NCBI GenBank assembly: GCA_020746835.1 | Contig: JAGPNK010000013.1 | Location: 1,302,001-1,366,000 of the forward strand | Length of the DNA stretch: 64,000 nucleotides | DNA from: Stachybotrys elegans | Taxonomy: Eukaryota; Ascomycota; Sordariomycetes; Hypocreales; Stachybotryaceae | Direction of reading: 5' to 3' | Shown here: in pieces, positions 10,529 through 22,287 of the stretch | How the letters are laid out: each line of letters starts with the position of its first letter | Position numbering within the stretch: position 1 is the first letter of the stretch | Made by a program: the position numbers and the translations under genes | Notes under the pieces: model-generated | Seen by the model: only the letters and a program-made list of their open reading frames with translations | The model's database searches: none | What the model was told of the DNA's origin: nothing

Positions 10529-13389
10529 CTAGGCAAGGGGTCCATACAGTTCTGGCGAGAAATAAAATGTGTTGATCACTCCTCCTCCAGGCTTCTGCTT
10601 AAAGCTCACCCAGCTGTGAATGCCACGCCCCGAAGCCAGCGGTCTACGCTGCATCGTGGCAAGAGTCTTCCTATACTTTTCCCGATACACTGCTGGTGCA
10701 GAGATGTTTTCCATATACCGCTCAATGCGTTCCTTGGCCTCGGCATCGTTGGCAACGTTGGCATCAATGGGGAAATGGATGGCCGTCGTCAGGTTCTTGG
10801 GATCCTTCTTCTTGAAATAAAGGGTGGTCACGACCGGCTTGTTGCTATACGGCCCATGCGAATTCCCGGACATGGTCACCAGGAAATTCTGTATTTCATA
10901 CGCCGATGCTTCTGGACACAGCCTGAGTTGTTTCTCAGCTAGTGTTGATGATGTGGCATCGCGATGCGCAATGTAGACCTTGATTTCTCCGTCATTTACA
11001 CTCGAAGAACATCCGAGGCAGATGTAAACGATGAAATCATCGGGAGACATGATACTTTCTGTGACCTTCCATGCGTCATCATAGCCGAGGAGTTTGAGGG
11101 CATCCCGCGTCATCGCCGACGACTGGTGCTTGTCCGCAGGCATAGGCCCGAGATATAGCCTCCACTTCTGCGCGGACTTGGAGGATGCAAAGCTATGCCA
11201 CATAGACACTTCAAGCGGCATAAAGATGTCGCGGATGAGTTCGAACTGTTCAAACGACATCGTGTCGCCATACTTCTTCAATAAGGCCTCGTTCAATTGG
11301 ATAGCACTCTCCTGGTACTTCGCCCTGCTATTTTCGCGTGCTTGAGCTTCCACCAGGAATCTTAACTCATGGTCTCCCGTGTGCGGATCTATAGCGAGGG
11401 AGAGTTCGTATGGCGAGTGATCATTGCTGACATTGGAGTGCCAGCTGAACTCATCTAGCTTCTCTGGGATGAGTTCATCCCCCCATGCTGACATGGCCAG
11501 TTCAAGCGCATCGGTCTGCTTTTGCTTCAAGCCTGCTTCCTCTCCCACTGCGTGGAAAAGAAGTTCAAGCTGTCGATTTGCCTCCTCATGGTAGGTTCTC
11601 CTAGGCTGACTTGGAAGTACAGGTTTCATCCCCGCCCCAAAATGGCGGAGTTGCATATCCCTTCCTCTCGTGATCACGACGTTTGGAATTTCATGTCGTC
11701 GCTTGTGTAGTTCCTTGATGCATGCAACCGTATAGTCGATATGCGCATCAGAGAAGACATGGCGTGGTATAGCGAATCGCACGAGATTTGGAATTTTGGC
11801 CTGTTCCTCAGGGGTCTTCTTGTCCGCATTCCATGCAAATGGACCGGACTCGATAGATCGGATGCCAAACGCCTTGAGCAACTCAATCGCAAAGCCAACC
11901 GAGGCAAAGTCATCAGGCTTCCTGTTACAGCCATGATAAAAATCGTCCATATCTAGGTAGACTGCGTGTCCACCTGGAGGCGAGAGGACAGCGATGCCAT
12001 TAGCCTGTAGTTTTTGAGCAAAGGACTGAACCTGCCCAATCCTCTGCTCTAGAAAGGATAGCTTGGTGTTTTCGTAAAGGCCAACAGTAGCCGCCATCAG
12101 ATCACGACCACTCACTATACAGATCAGTTTGGTTGATAGACAACGCCACGTGCAGCGGGGTGACTCACTACCACCATAAGCATCATTGCCGTAGTTTACT
12201 ATCTGCCGGGCTTTGATGTCGAGACCAATACCCTCGTAGCGCTTGGCAAACAAGCTCCCATCCTTGAAGCATAGTACGCCTCCCATATTAGCAAGTGCGT
12301 CCTTTTTCAGGCTAATGGTGAAACCATCAACGCATGAGAACATCTCATGGATAATCTCAAGAATTGTCTTATCTGAATATCCGTCTTCGTATTTGTGGAT
12401 AAAGAATGCATTCTCCGCAAAGCGGCAAGCATCAAAGAACAGCGGAATGTTATTCTTTTTCGCGATTGCTGCGGTCTCCCGGATATTTGCCATGGATACT
12501 GGTTGCCCAGCAGCCCAATTGTTGGTCACTGTAATTAGAATCATGGTGACCTCGTGCTTGTTGACAAAGTCCGAAGTTGCCGCAATATCGAGATTGCCCT
12601 TGAATGGGTTTTTCTTGCCGATCAACTCGGCAGGGAATGGATCGCTGAGGCCGGGCTGGGTGAAAGCCTGGAGCTCGAACCCAGACAAGGAGGCATTGGC
12701 GGCGGTGGTATCAAAGAAGCCATTGCTAATGATGATCGGCTTTTGAGAACCTTGGACTGGGTGTGCTGCGACCGACGAGAAGAGAAGGGATTCGGCACAA
12801 CGACCTTGCGGGACAATGAAGAAGTTGGGCCGTTCCAGCTGGTTGACACCACCATTGGCAAAACCGCCTTCATGTTGTTCAAGAACCTTGTCGCGGTAGA
12901 ACTTGACGCTGACATTTCCCATAACTATGTTTTCGTACAGTCGATTTTGACTGTCCTTGGGATCAAAAATGTCTCGAAAAGCATCAAGAAGGCAGTAGTA
13001 GCCCCAGTTACGGCCGTAGCTCTCATCGCCTCTCATCACTATCGTAGATAATAGAGATTAGTTCGCGATAAAGAATGAACCAAAGGAAAATGAACCAAAC
13101 AGTCTCATTTAATCTTGATAGAGTCTAGGATTAAAGCGGCGATAGCTGAAAAGTGCAAGAAAAAAACAGTGACCTTACAAGCAGCCCATTGAACATCCGT
13201 CATGGCAGAGGTGCCCGAGTCTGTCAGGAAATCCACTGTAAGGAGTCCCGCGGGGAAATTAAAGATGTTATATTCTACATCTTGCAGAATTGCCTCACGG
13301 TCCTCGGCTGTTACGCTCTGGAGTGACCGGACTACCATGCTCTGGTGAGTCGGAGGATGTAGCAGAGGGTTTTCGTGGAAGGGCGACAT
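10529..13389 (-). CDS. Bifunctional tryptophanase - indole/tryptophan prenyltransferase fusion
   Basis: One 888-residue protein from three exons (13389-13179, 13038-12169, 12114-10529). Residues 1 to about 510 are a PLP-dependent beta-eliminating lyase of the tryptophanase/tyrosine phenol-lyase family. The motifs are DFLTDSGTSAMTDVQWAA, QGRCAES, GQPVSMANIRE, FFDACRFAENA (PLP-nitrogen Asp near residue 273), SLKKDALANMGG (PLP Lys near 316) and, after splicing 12115-12168, YGGMSGRDLMAA. Residues about 527-888 are an ABBA-fold aromatic prenyltransferase of the DMATS type: WHSNVSNDHSPYELSLAID near the start, KWRLYLGP in the middle, and SWVSFKQKPGG...TFYFSPELYGP at the end. At about 362 residues this half is shorter than usual fungal DMATS (400-470) and close to bacterial indole prenyltransferases. 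The 12115-12168 intron is 54 bases and in frame, but its GTGAGT donor and the restored motif show that it is spliced. Inferred products are a prenylated tryptophan or indole plus pyruvate and ammonia. Confidence 0.92.
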
Positions 13390-14638
13390 CTTATGATAGG
13401 TAATTTTTGATATGCTGAAGTAGATGCGTGCAGTGTGGAATAAAGAAGAATAGTATATGCGAACAATAGTGGCCTTGCTACCCGTAGGACGAAAGAACGG
13501 TGATTTTAGATAGAATCCGGTTGAGTCGGTTTCCCGTAGTCGCGATTGGGATGACTTGGTCTCTGCTCTTCTTATGCTCATTTACTCTGGTACATTTATC
13601 TCTCTAAAAAGTATAAGCAATGGCTCATCTCCGGTTTTCTTAGCTCGTAAACCAAGATCATGTGTTCTGTTCTGTGCCACTATGGCATACAGTCTAACGA
13701 CTTCGACAACCAACCAACGTCATATTTGCTATTACATACCAGACAGAGCATGTCATATTTGATGTTACCTACCAGACAGAGCATGTCCATCGTGAGATGT
13801 GCACTTTATTACCATACAAGGCACTAGCATGCTCACGTCACTTCATTATTTCCCACGTTCATTAGACTCGAGTCCTCATCCTTGTTTATGCCTTTGTGTT
13901 ACACAAGCGATGCATCCTACAGGACGTGGTATCGTCATTTGGCTTGCCGCATAGAGCATGGTTCACTTGCTCTAATCATCATCATGCAGTGAGACTGTGT
14001 CTGAGGAGCCATCAGCTTCATGATTCGAATGAGAACAAGGCTGCTCGGTGGGTAGTATCAACCAAAGTCCTTCTTACGGGGATTTAATACTGCCTTATCA
14101 ACTCGGGTAGTGATTGCCCCTCAAGCCCGAAGTTCCCCAAACTCCGCATTGAGTAATACACTATGTAGGAATTCAGGACAGTAATGCCGATTGACTTCCT
14201 AATTAGGGTCTAGGGATAGCTGCACGTGGCTCACTTTTGTTGTAGTTTCTTGGCCGCCCAGCATCTTACCTGTATGAGAGCGGCTGAGCTGCTTACTCCT
14301 TACCCACACCTACCTCGCACCCATTCGGCCCCCATCTTGCACTCTTCACATTTGGCCTTCTTCCCAAGCCTTCTTCTCACTCCCATTTAGCCCCTCGTCT
14401 CGCATTCATTTGGCCCCCATCTGGCTTCCATTACGCGTCTATCTCGGTCTTACCTCGCAGCCAAGTCTGAGGCGGCAAGACCTTACCCCTGCTGACAACC
14501 AACTGCCGAACTGGGGGTATGACAAGTGACCTTTTGTATCCCGCATCCGCGCACTGAGAAATATCGAACGATTTCCGCAGGTCTGAATCAGCCTCCCTAC
14601 GCATGTGCGATACTATACGTCATTGAAACACTGACAAT
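13390..14638. promoter_or_regulatory. Intergenic, 1.25 kb, with a degenerate CATTYRGCC repeat
   Basis: Divergent promoter region between the fusion-enzyme gene (minus) and a receptor-like gene (plus). A pyrimidine-rich tract at about 14290-14440 contains four copies of a CATTYRGCCYY element, near 14322, 14348, 14384 and 14407. No gene is seen. Confidence 0.4.
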
Positions 14639-15998
14639 ATGGCGGTCAACGTGAACCCAGCAGAAATGACACCCGAACAGGTCGAAGAGGCTACCTACAT
14701 GGCCATATCTCAAGTTTACCAGCCGACAACCCTGCAACCCTCCGAATTCCTGGGGATTACCATCAGCATCCTCCTTATTGTCATTGGTGTCGTTTCACTG
14801 CGATTTTGGACGAACTACAAGCATATTGGGAAGATCTTTGTTGAAGACTGTGCGTGCGGAAACATCATATGAAAACACAATCCATGTGCTAATGAACGTC
14901 TGACAGATTGGTGTTTCCCATCCATCATTTGTTTGGCGTGGTGTATTGGCAGTTTCTACGTATTTCTTTGGGGTAAGGTGCCACATGAAACTTGGTATAC
15001 CACTGGCCATTGCATAGTGCTGATCACGAAGATAGCAATGAATAGGGACACAAGAAATTACACGGTCAGCCAGGTTACGCCGGTATGCAGTTCACTTCCT
15101 GGTTGGCATCGCAAGGATGCTTGGCGCTGACATATGATGCCAGTACTCTGCCAATGGTATCTTCGCCGGAAACATGGCGCTCTACACCGCAAAACTGCCC
15201 TTGCTGTTCTTGTACATGCGAACTTTTGGCCTTGTCAAGTGGCTTCGGCATACAGCAATGGCCCTAGTGGTCGTCGGCGGCATCAGTTTCATTGCGACGG
15301 CAGTCTATGCGAGCGTAACGTGCAGTCCTGCCCTTCACCGCGACGAATTTCCGCCGGCGGCATTCTTCACATGCATCGTCGGCATAACCAACGCATGCAT
15401 GGCGCGTGGCTCAATTTCCTTGATCATGGACGTGATCATGTTTATCCTGCCACTTCCCGTCATTAAGGGCCTCAACATGCCTTTCCGCAGGAAGGCGGGT
15501 TTGGCATTTGTATTTATGGCAGGTTTGCTGTAAGTCGCCTCCTTCCATAAGCTTATTTCCAGGCGATCTAATAGCTCCACAGTGCCATCGTCGCCAGTGC
15601 CGTCAGCTTGTATTTTCAGGACGCGCAGCAGAGAGGAGGAAGCTCCGATAACTTTGCTAATGCCCTTGTCTTGACGTGAGTACGAACCGCTGTCTTGTAC
15701 TCTATATATTGCTGATGATAAGTGCAGCGTCATTGAAAGCGCCATTGTTATCCTTGTTAGTTGTGCACCAGCCCTGCATTTGTTCTGGAGCAGGCAATCA
15801 TCTGGTCTTTTCTCGCGGCTAGGTCTCACTCACCTGAGTGGAAAGTCTTCTGACGTTGGATCGGCTAGGTCTAATAACAGGCTATCAAGATATACAACGA
15901 CCAGTATCATGATGAAAAGAGGTAAACACTCTGAGGCGGAGGCAGTAGACAGCAAATACACCGTAGGAGCGGTCCCTAGTGCCGAACGGCTGGTATAA
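14639..15998 (+). CDS. Rhodopsin-like (SAT4/Pth11-type) integral membrane protein
   Basis: Membrane protein of 378 residues from five exons (14639-14849, 14907-15082, 15144-15529, 15583-15675, 15728-15998); all phases agree. Hydrophobic helices include ITISILLIVIGVVSLRFW, WCFPSIICLAWCIGSFYVF, MALVVVGGISFIATAVYA, FFTCIVGITNACMA, SLIMDVIMFILPLPVI and AGLAFVFMAGLLAIVASAVSLYF. This arrangement, with YTAKLPLLFLYMRTFG and MDVIMFILPLPVIKGLNMPFRRK, matches the fungal rhodopsin-domain (SAT4) family of seven-helix proteins. The Ser/Arg-rich C-terminal tail would be cytosolic. No N-terminal CFEM domain is present, unlike the receptor at 35.4-37.2 kb. The ligand and pathway are unknown. It is divergent from the prenylindole gene, but nothing links the two functionally. 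Confidence 0.85.
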
Positions 15999-16086
15999 GA
16001 GAGTAACAGGTATTATTTATGTATAGCTTTACTATGATCACCTCTCACCGAAGTCCTCACGACCCTATAAAACCTCCCTCAGGCCA

Positions 16087-18288
16087 TCAAGCCCAGATAT
16101 TTCTGCTATACTCGCTCGGCCATGCAAGCACATAACGCTCCTCCTTGATCTTGTCAATATGAAACAACACATGGCTCATCTCTAGCGCCTCAACAACGGC
16201 ACCCTTGTTTGCCTCTGCTGGGACGCATGGTTGCTGCTCCTGGGCTGCCCAGCAAAATGGTGCATCTAAGTGGGTATCTCGTTCTCGAAGCCAAACATCA
16301 AAGGGGTGTGGGTTGAACATGAGCTTCTCGTGAAGTTGACCGTCCCTGCATATCCGAACATTCCTATGCTGAGCGAAAATGTGTGATCTGATGTCCGCGG
16401 CGCGGGGTGAGATAGCAATGTTATCTTCGTCGTTGCCCCGTTCCCCAGTCGGGCTTTCATATCGCACGACGCTGAGTCCCCCATCCTTGAGAACCGCCTC
16501 CTGGATCCATAACAGTCCAGAGAGCTGCTCGGTATTTCCCAGAATATACGGCCACAGTTCGGGGCTCGTGGGGTCACTTCCGTAATGGATTTCATCGATG
16601 CAAGAATCCTTTTCCCAAGCGTCCTTGTCTTTAAACCCAAAGGTGCTGTAGTCGGCGATCCATTTGGCCGTTTTGCTGTCAATGATTTGGGTCAGGGGGA
16701 TGTCGGGCATTGAGAAAACGCTGCGGCCATAGAATCCGCCCCGGTTCCGGCGTTTGGCGGCTTTCCAGACCAGTTCCCCCAACGCCAGCTCTCCCTTTGA
16801 TACCAGCGTAGTCAACAGATGTTCAAAGAATACGCTTTCTGACGTGGAAACCCTATCCTCATCCACACTACTCGTGTCGTCTGCGTTGCACGTGTCGTCT
16901 GCATCAACCGCGTACTTTGCTTGTAGCTCGGCGAGTTCGAGGAATCTATCAATGCGGAACAGCCAGCCAGTAGTTGATAGACCAGCCTCCGTGATTTCCA
17001 TACGCGTTTCTTTTATGCAGCCCGTGCATCGAATATCGGATAAGACTGTGGCTCCTGAAGGAGCCCACATCATTCTCTTGGCCTTTTCGGGGTTGTGGCA
17101 TTCCGGGTCTTGACAAAAGAAGGTTGCCTCTCCGGTGGAAATGGCAAGAGCCCAGATACAAGCGCTGTAGCTTAACCCGAGACGCTCGATCTCGCGAGTG
17201 TTGATGGTGAGACTTCCACTGCAGCAATTCGTTACCAATGCTACCTTGTCAGCAACAAAGGTGCACTTTTGACCCCGAAGTATGCGCATTGCTTGGCCGC
17301 AGTTATAAAGACTTTTTGTGTAGAAGCTTCTGGTTCGTACTACCACAGCCTCCGAAGGTATCTCGCACGATACTTCGAAGACATTGTGTGATGTTTGAAG
17401 TCGGTTCAATATGTCTTCGGGTCTATTGCTCTGCAATCTCTCGCAGAGGCGTCGCTTAAACGTTTGAATGCGGGAAGGAAAGATTGGAATTTCGCGGTAT
17501 GGGTTCTCATCAGTCCAGGGCGTACGCATGATCCAAAGCTCCTCGTCATCATAGCCCCATGGGGAACAGAGCCGTTCTTGCGTAATCCACGCCCTCTGGA
17601 AGAAGGCGTTGCTTGATAAGATGTCGAGGAAATCGGACAGCTGGATAGCCAGCTGAGCAACCTCATCGAGTGACCAATCATCAAAATCTGCTGATTCAAT
17701 ATGGGGCTCAATACACCTCGCAAACCTATCCTCGATATCCAGGTCAACCAAGAAGAGCGCCCTTCCCATCTTGTATATGCTGTTCATGTTCTGCACAGCC
17801 AGCTCTTTTTCCACGTCGTCATATTGGTTGATGCATTCTTGATCGATCCAGAGCAAATGCAAGTATGTGTACGTTGCGGCATGGTGCACAGCCCTGCGAA
17901 GAATCTTGCTTGGGGCTCTTGATGGCCGCACTGTACCATCAACATCTCTAATGAGAACTGGGGCGAAGTTTGAGTCGGAAGTCTGCTGCCAAGTGTATGA
18001 TACCGGCAGGCATCCAATTCGGTCCGAGTCACCTCGGAAGTCGAAGAGTTCGCCCTGAACCAAAGTGAGGATCAAGCTTGGGTCTGTCGCATCTTGGTCC
18101 TCGAAATGACGAAGCTCATCTGGATGGACAGGCGTTTGCGGATGTTGTTGACGAGTGACGGCTAGGAAACGTGGCGTGGGTCTCTTTGGTTTCGACTGGA
18201 TCAAGCTGGAGATATCGATTAACTGTTGCTTGAGGTCTCGAGGGCTCGCAAACGAGTCACGAAAGCATCGTTGGTCGTCCTCGTTCAT
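16087..18288 (-). CDS. HET-domain (heterokaryon incompatibility) protein
   Basis: Single-exon gene for 733 residues. The HET domain lies at about residues 90-240: LPVSYTWQQ near its start, LLWIDQECINQYDDVEKELAVQ, MNSIYKMGRALFLVDLD, and AFFQRAWITQERL. These are the conserved blocks of the domain that triggers cell death when incompatible fungal strains fuse. The C-terminal 450 residues are not recognisable. They include a Cys-containing stretch (CQDPECHNPEK ... RCTGC) that could bind zinc. No signal peptide or membrane helix is seen. Its 3' end lies 88 bases from that of the receptor gene, with convergent orientation. Many HET genes exist per genome and most have no proven role in incompatibility. 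Confidence 0.87.
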   Translation of the reverse strand: MNEDDQRCFRDSFASPRDLKQQLIDISSLIQSKPKRPTPRFLAVTRQQHPQTPVHPDELRHFEDQDATDPSLILTLVQGELFDFRGDSDRIGCLPVSYTWQQTSDSNFAPVLIRDVDGTVRPSRAPSKILRRAVHHAATYTYLHLLWIDQECINQYDDVEKELAVQNMNSIYKMGRALFLVDLDIEDRFARCIEPHIESADFDDWSLDEVAQLAIQLSDFLDILSSNAFFQRAWITQERLCSPWGYDDEELWIMRTPWTDENPYREIPIFPSRIQTFKRRLCERLQSNRPEDILNRLQTSHNVFEVSCEIPSEAVVVRTRSFYTKSLYNCGQAMRILRGQKCTFVADKVALVTNCCSGSLTINTREIERLGLSYSACIWALAISTGEATFFCQDPECHNPEKAKRMMWAPSGATVLSDIRCTGCIKETRMEITEAGLSTTGWLFRIDRFLELAELQAKYAVDADDTCNADDTSSVDEDRVSTSESVFFEHLLTTLVSKGELALGELVWKAAKRRNRGGFYGRSVFSMPDIPLTQIIDSKTAKWIADYSTFGFKDKDAWEKDSCIDEIHYGSDPTSPELWPYILGNTEQLSGLLWIQEAVLKDGGLSVVRYESPTGERGNDEDNIAISPRAADIRSHIFAQHRNVRICRDGQLHEKLMFNPHPFDVWLRERDTHLDAPFCWAAQEQQPCVPAEANKGAVVEALEMSHVLFHIDKIKEERYVLAWPSEYSRNIWA

Positions 18289-21241
18289 GCTGACAGATTG
18301 CCTGCGCCTACTGCAGCTGAATCAGAAAGCTTGTGTTATGGGCTGGTATCAAATGCAGAGTCTGTATGAGTACCAGACTAGTCAGGCAACCGGTAGCTAG
18401 TAGGAGAGGTTATTATGAGGGTTTGGCTATATTTTTCTTGGCAGCAATGGCAGTGTGGGAATCTCGTTGCTCAAAGTCAGAAGACAGGGCTCCAACGCAG
18501 GTGGACGTGAGCCCCCTATTTGTACATTTGTGCGGCCCCACATTCTACTGGTTCTCTGGCTCCTTGCGGCTCAAGGAATGGAGCTGCCCAGCTTACGACT
18601 ACAGACTGTGCCGATAAGCCTTAGAACCCCCACCTAACCACCACAGCCCCCTCACGTAGAAGACTTGGTTTCCCTTGTTATGTTAGAGAACGTACGAGAG
18701 TACCTACTTCGACCATGTGCAAGCAGTTACGAAGGCCTATATACCCTTTGGGTTGACGGGGCCTTGAGCTTCGAACGTAGTTTCCCTTTCTGTATCCAGA
18801 CCAAAGAACGAGTGGAGCTGATCAGATGGCTGACTAGCGGATTGATATATGCTATTGTCGACAAATGCCAGCAATAGAAACCGGCCTACCATGTTGCATA
18901 GATCCCGAGGTGGTGAGTATAGCCTCGTCAATCTGCCCGCTTACATCTGGAAACTGCTCTACCGACGCATTGGTGCCCTCTACAATTCGCCTTGATACCC
19001 TAATTCTATGGGTATCTTCATCGAATGCGCTATTTTCTTGTGTCTTGCTCTCATTTTGTTACCTAGATATGAAAAGACTTTTTTCTTCTATTCCAAGGCA
19101 CATATAATCTGACTCCTGCGTTATTTGTACAGTTTCTCAGCACCCCTGGAGTAGCCATGCCATCCCTGGTAGCCCCCTACCTCTCCGCGGACATCTATAC
19201 TCAACATTCTCTATCTGGGGTGCCCATCGAGCTCCTTGACTAAATAAAATATCTATGGGCTTGTATGGCCAATCAGTGGACGGAGAAGAGACCGAACGGG
19301 GCTGAGTTTAACAGGTTGAGGAGAACTTCAAGGTTGGCGGAATACATGATGACTCTACTTGTGCTGAGAGCTGCATCCTATGTAACCACGAAGACAATTG
19401 CAAGCTTTCTTCCCCCATCTTTGAATAACGCTCACACTGTTTCACAAATCTTTCAACTTAGTTATACAATTTCTTGCTTTGCTTCCTCTCTGGGCTCTTC
19501 GATCATCACCAGTTGTATATGAGAGACATATTTGATCATTACCTCCTCTCGTGTGCTAGTGTATGGGTCATGTTCCTTGCAGAGATGGATTAATGAAGGC
19601 GTATGACACATCTTTCAACAAGGTGGTCCAGTCGGGAACAGATTTTCAACAATTCCACTATTCATTTGATGAAACATTGAGCTTGGGTCAATGCCATCTG
19701 TTCAAGCTCATATCTCCAATCTTGAAGTAATGATTCAAGAACATGATTGATGTCGAACTCAGGCACACGGAAGGCGGCATGACTTTTCGAATGTTATATT
19801 TCGCAGTGAAATCACCAATCCTGTAAAGGTGAACTTGCTGTCAGCGCACGCGACTCAGGAACGTGCTAGCACTTGATAGATGTGGCGGCAGCCACTCCTT
19901 AGTCCGCAGGCGTACTCTCTCTCAAAGATGCTCCACGCACTGGCAGACTTCGGAAATCGACCCTCCGCATAAACTCTAATGAGAAGAGACAAGTGGAAGG
20001 AGATTCGGTATCTGCTTTTGCTACAACAAGAAGAGGAGGACGCAATAAGTCCTTATGTGGGATTTGGCAGATATCAATCTCATTTGCCATACGAGTATGC
20101 TTCTATCCCCTCAGCTATGTGACCACCAGCTCGTATCTCGGCGCGGTCTTCCACCTTTTTCCTCTGATCCCCACCGAGCTAGAGAATCCACTGCCTTTAC
20201 CACAGCCACCAGTCCTCGTGCACCAGGTGCGTCTACACGGACATGCCCTGAATCATTAGCAGGCCCGTTTTGGAACTCCATATATTCAGCTACTCGATGG
20301 AGAATCTCTCAAATGTGCAGTGCAATGATAGGCGATTTGCATACTCTTCGTCCTCGCCAGCCCACCAGACCCTTAGCCGCCGAGATGCAAATTTCCTGTC
20401 TGGAGTGTGATATGACCTCCCTAGAAAGATACGACGATCACTGCTGATGATTTGTTTTTGCTTTAATGCTGAGGTGGCACAATTTGCTGGTTATCTTGTT
20501 GTTGGTTCCCTGGGCTGACACTTCGGGCGTTCTAGTTGACATGTGTTGCAAGGACCTGATCACCAATGCCCCCAGCAACTTCTGCCGCAACATGATCCCC
20601 TACCAGGCCCTCATTCAACAACCAGACAGTGCACGTATACAATGGAATTGAATCTACACACTTATTCTGGTAAGCCTCCACCATGATGTATGGTGCTGCC
20701 ATGAGAACCTGTGCTCCACTCCCTCTTCTCTCTTTGACTCGGTCTGACTGCATCCGGCTCAACTGACCATGCTGGAATCAATAGCGCCATGCCTTCATCT
20801 TGAAGATAAGCTTAAGCGACTCTGGTCATTGTTTTTGTAGGCCTAGACAAGTAGTGGATGCGTACCAAAAATCTGATTTGCGGATTCTTACCTTCCGAAG
20901 GCCCGATGGAACCAGCCGGATCATCATGTCCCTTTCAAACCTGCAGGTAGCCCCGCCACATATCCGACTATCTGAAATACTAACCGGAAGAGAAGCAGTT
21001 GGACTCGGTTGGTGGTTGCTGAAATCCCTGCTTCGGGGCCGAAAAGGATATCATCGAGTCACACGGGCTCGCCGCCAAGGCGTGCGAAACCAGTTTAGTC
21101 CATCCCAACCGGGTCTTCATGACTTGTGGTTAGTCTGAGCATGAGTGAACAAATCTATAAAAGGGGATGCTCCATCACCTCCGAGCTGGAAACTTGAAAG
21201 GCAGCCCAGTTGCCCTTGACCCATTTCCACCCGACAATAAC
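18289..21241. other. Intergenic, 2.95 kb
   Basis: Between the HET gene and the AA9 gene only short reading frames occur, without motifs or convincing splice sites. A TATA-like element (CTATAAAAGGGG, about 21155-21166) lies some 80 bases before the AA9 start and is the likely core promoter of that gene. The rest holds nothing I can name. Confidence 0.45.
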
Positions 21242-22287
21242 ATGAAGTTGCTCTATCCTTTGCTCACGGCTTCTGCCGCCAACGCGCACACTATTTTCAC
21301 CCACGTTGTGGCTGGTGGTACAACCTACGCCCAAGGTGATGGCGTCCGTATCCCATCCTATAACGGACCTATCGAAGATGTAACCTCTAACTCCCTGGCC
21401 TGTAACGGCTCCCCCAACCCGACCTCCCCGACCTCCACCATCATCAACGTCCGTGCCGGAGAGGATATCACTGCTGTCTGGAGATACATGCTCAGCACAA
21501 CAGGTACTGCACCTAACGATATCATGGACATCACACATAAAGGCCCCACCATGGCATATTTGAAGAAGGTCTCCAACGCAGCTAGCGACTCGGGTGTCGG
21601 TGGCGGTTGGTTTAAGATCCAGGAGGATGGCTTTTCGAATGGCGTCTGGGGCACAGAGAAGGTTATAAATGGCAGGGGGGTTCATACCATTCGCATCCCA
21701 GAGTGCATTGAATCCGGTCAATACCTGCTCCGCGCCGAGATGATTGCCCTTCACGGTGCGGGCAAGTATCCCGGAGCTCAGTTCTACGTGAGGAAATTTG
21801 ACGTGTTCCACCGACATCTATATACTGACCCGACGCGTAGATGGAATGCGCACAGATAAATGTTATTGGAGGCACTGGCACGGCTAGGCCTTCCACCGTC
21901 AGCTTTCCTGGTGCCTACAGCGTAAGTCAATGTCAACTAATATTGCTATTTGGTGCTTGATCTACTAAACACATATAATAGGGATCTGACCCCGGTATTA
22001 AACTGAGCATCTACTATCCTCCAATCACCAACTATGTCATCCCTGGTCCCCGTCCCCTCACTTGCTCGGGCGGAAGCAACCCTCCTCCGGCCAGCTCCAG
22101 TGCGGTCGTTCCTCCTCCACAGACCTCCACCAGATCTTCCGCGGCACCACCTGCCACCTCCGCACCTTCGGGCCCTGCGGCTGGACAGTGGCAACAATGC
22201 GGTGGTCTTTCGTGGACTGGTCCCACGACTTGCGTTGCGCCGTACAGATGCAATGTTATCAACGAGCATTACTCGCAGTGCTACTAA
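21242..22287 (+). CDS. AA9 lytic polysaccharide monooxygenase with C-terminal CBM1
   Basis: Secreted copper enzyme that oxidatively cleaves cellulose or related glucans. It has 310 residues from three exons (21242-21787, 21841-21921, 21982-22287). The signal peptide is [15 protein letters not shown], so His16 becomes the mature N-terminal residue ([11 protein letters not shown]), as the copper histidine brace needs. The second brace histidine is in [15 protein letters not shown], and the axial tyrosine region is [20 protein letters not shown], completed only by splicing. A Ser/Pro/Thr-rich linker leads to a CBM1 ([18 protein letters not shown]...HYSQCY) that ends the protein. The length and order are standard for CBM1-bearing AA9 enzymes. 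The GH11 xylanase and CBM1 pectate lyase in the window fit the same plant-wall lifestyle. Confidence 0.95.

Noticed and set aside
19993..20651. Short plus-strand frames between the HET and AA9 genes
   Set aside because: No motifs, no convincing introns, and no continuity between frames.
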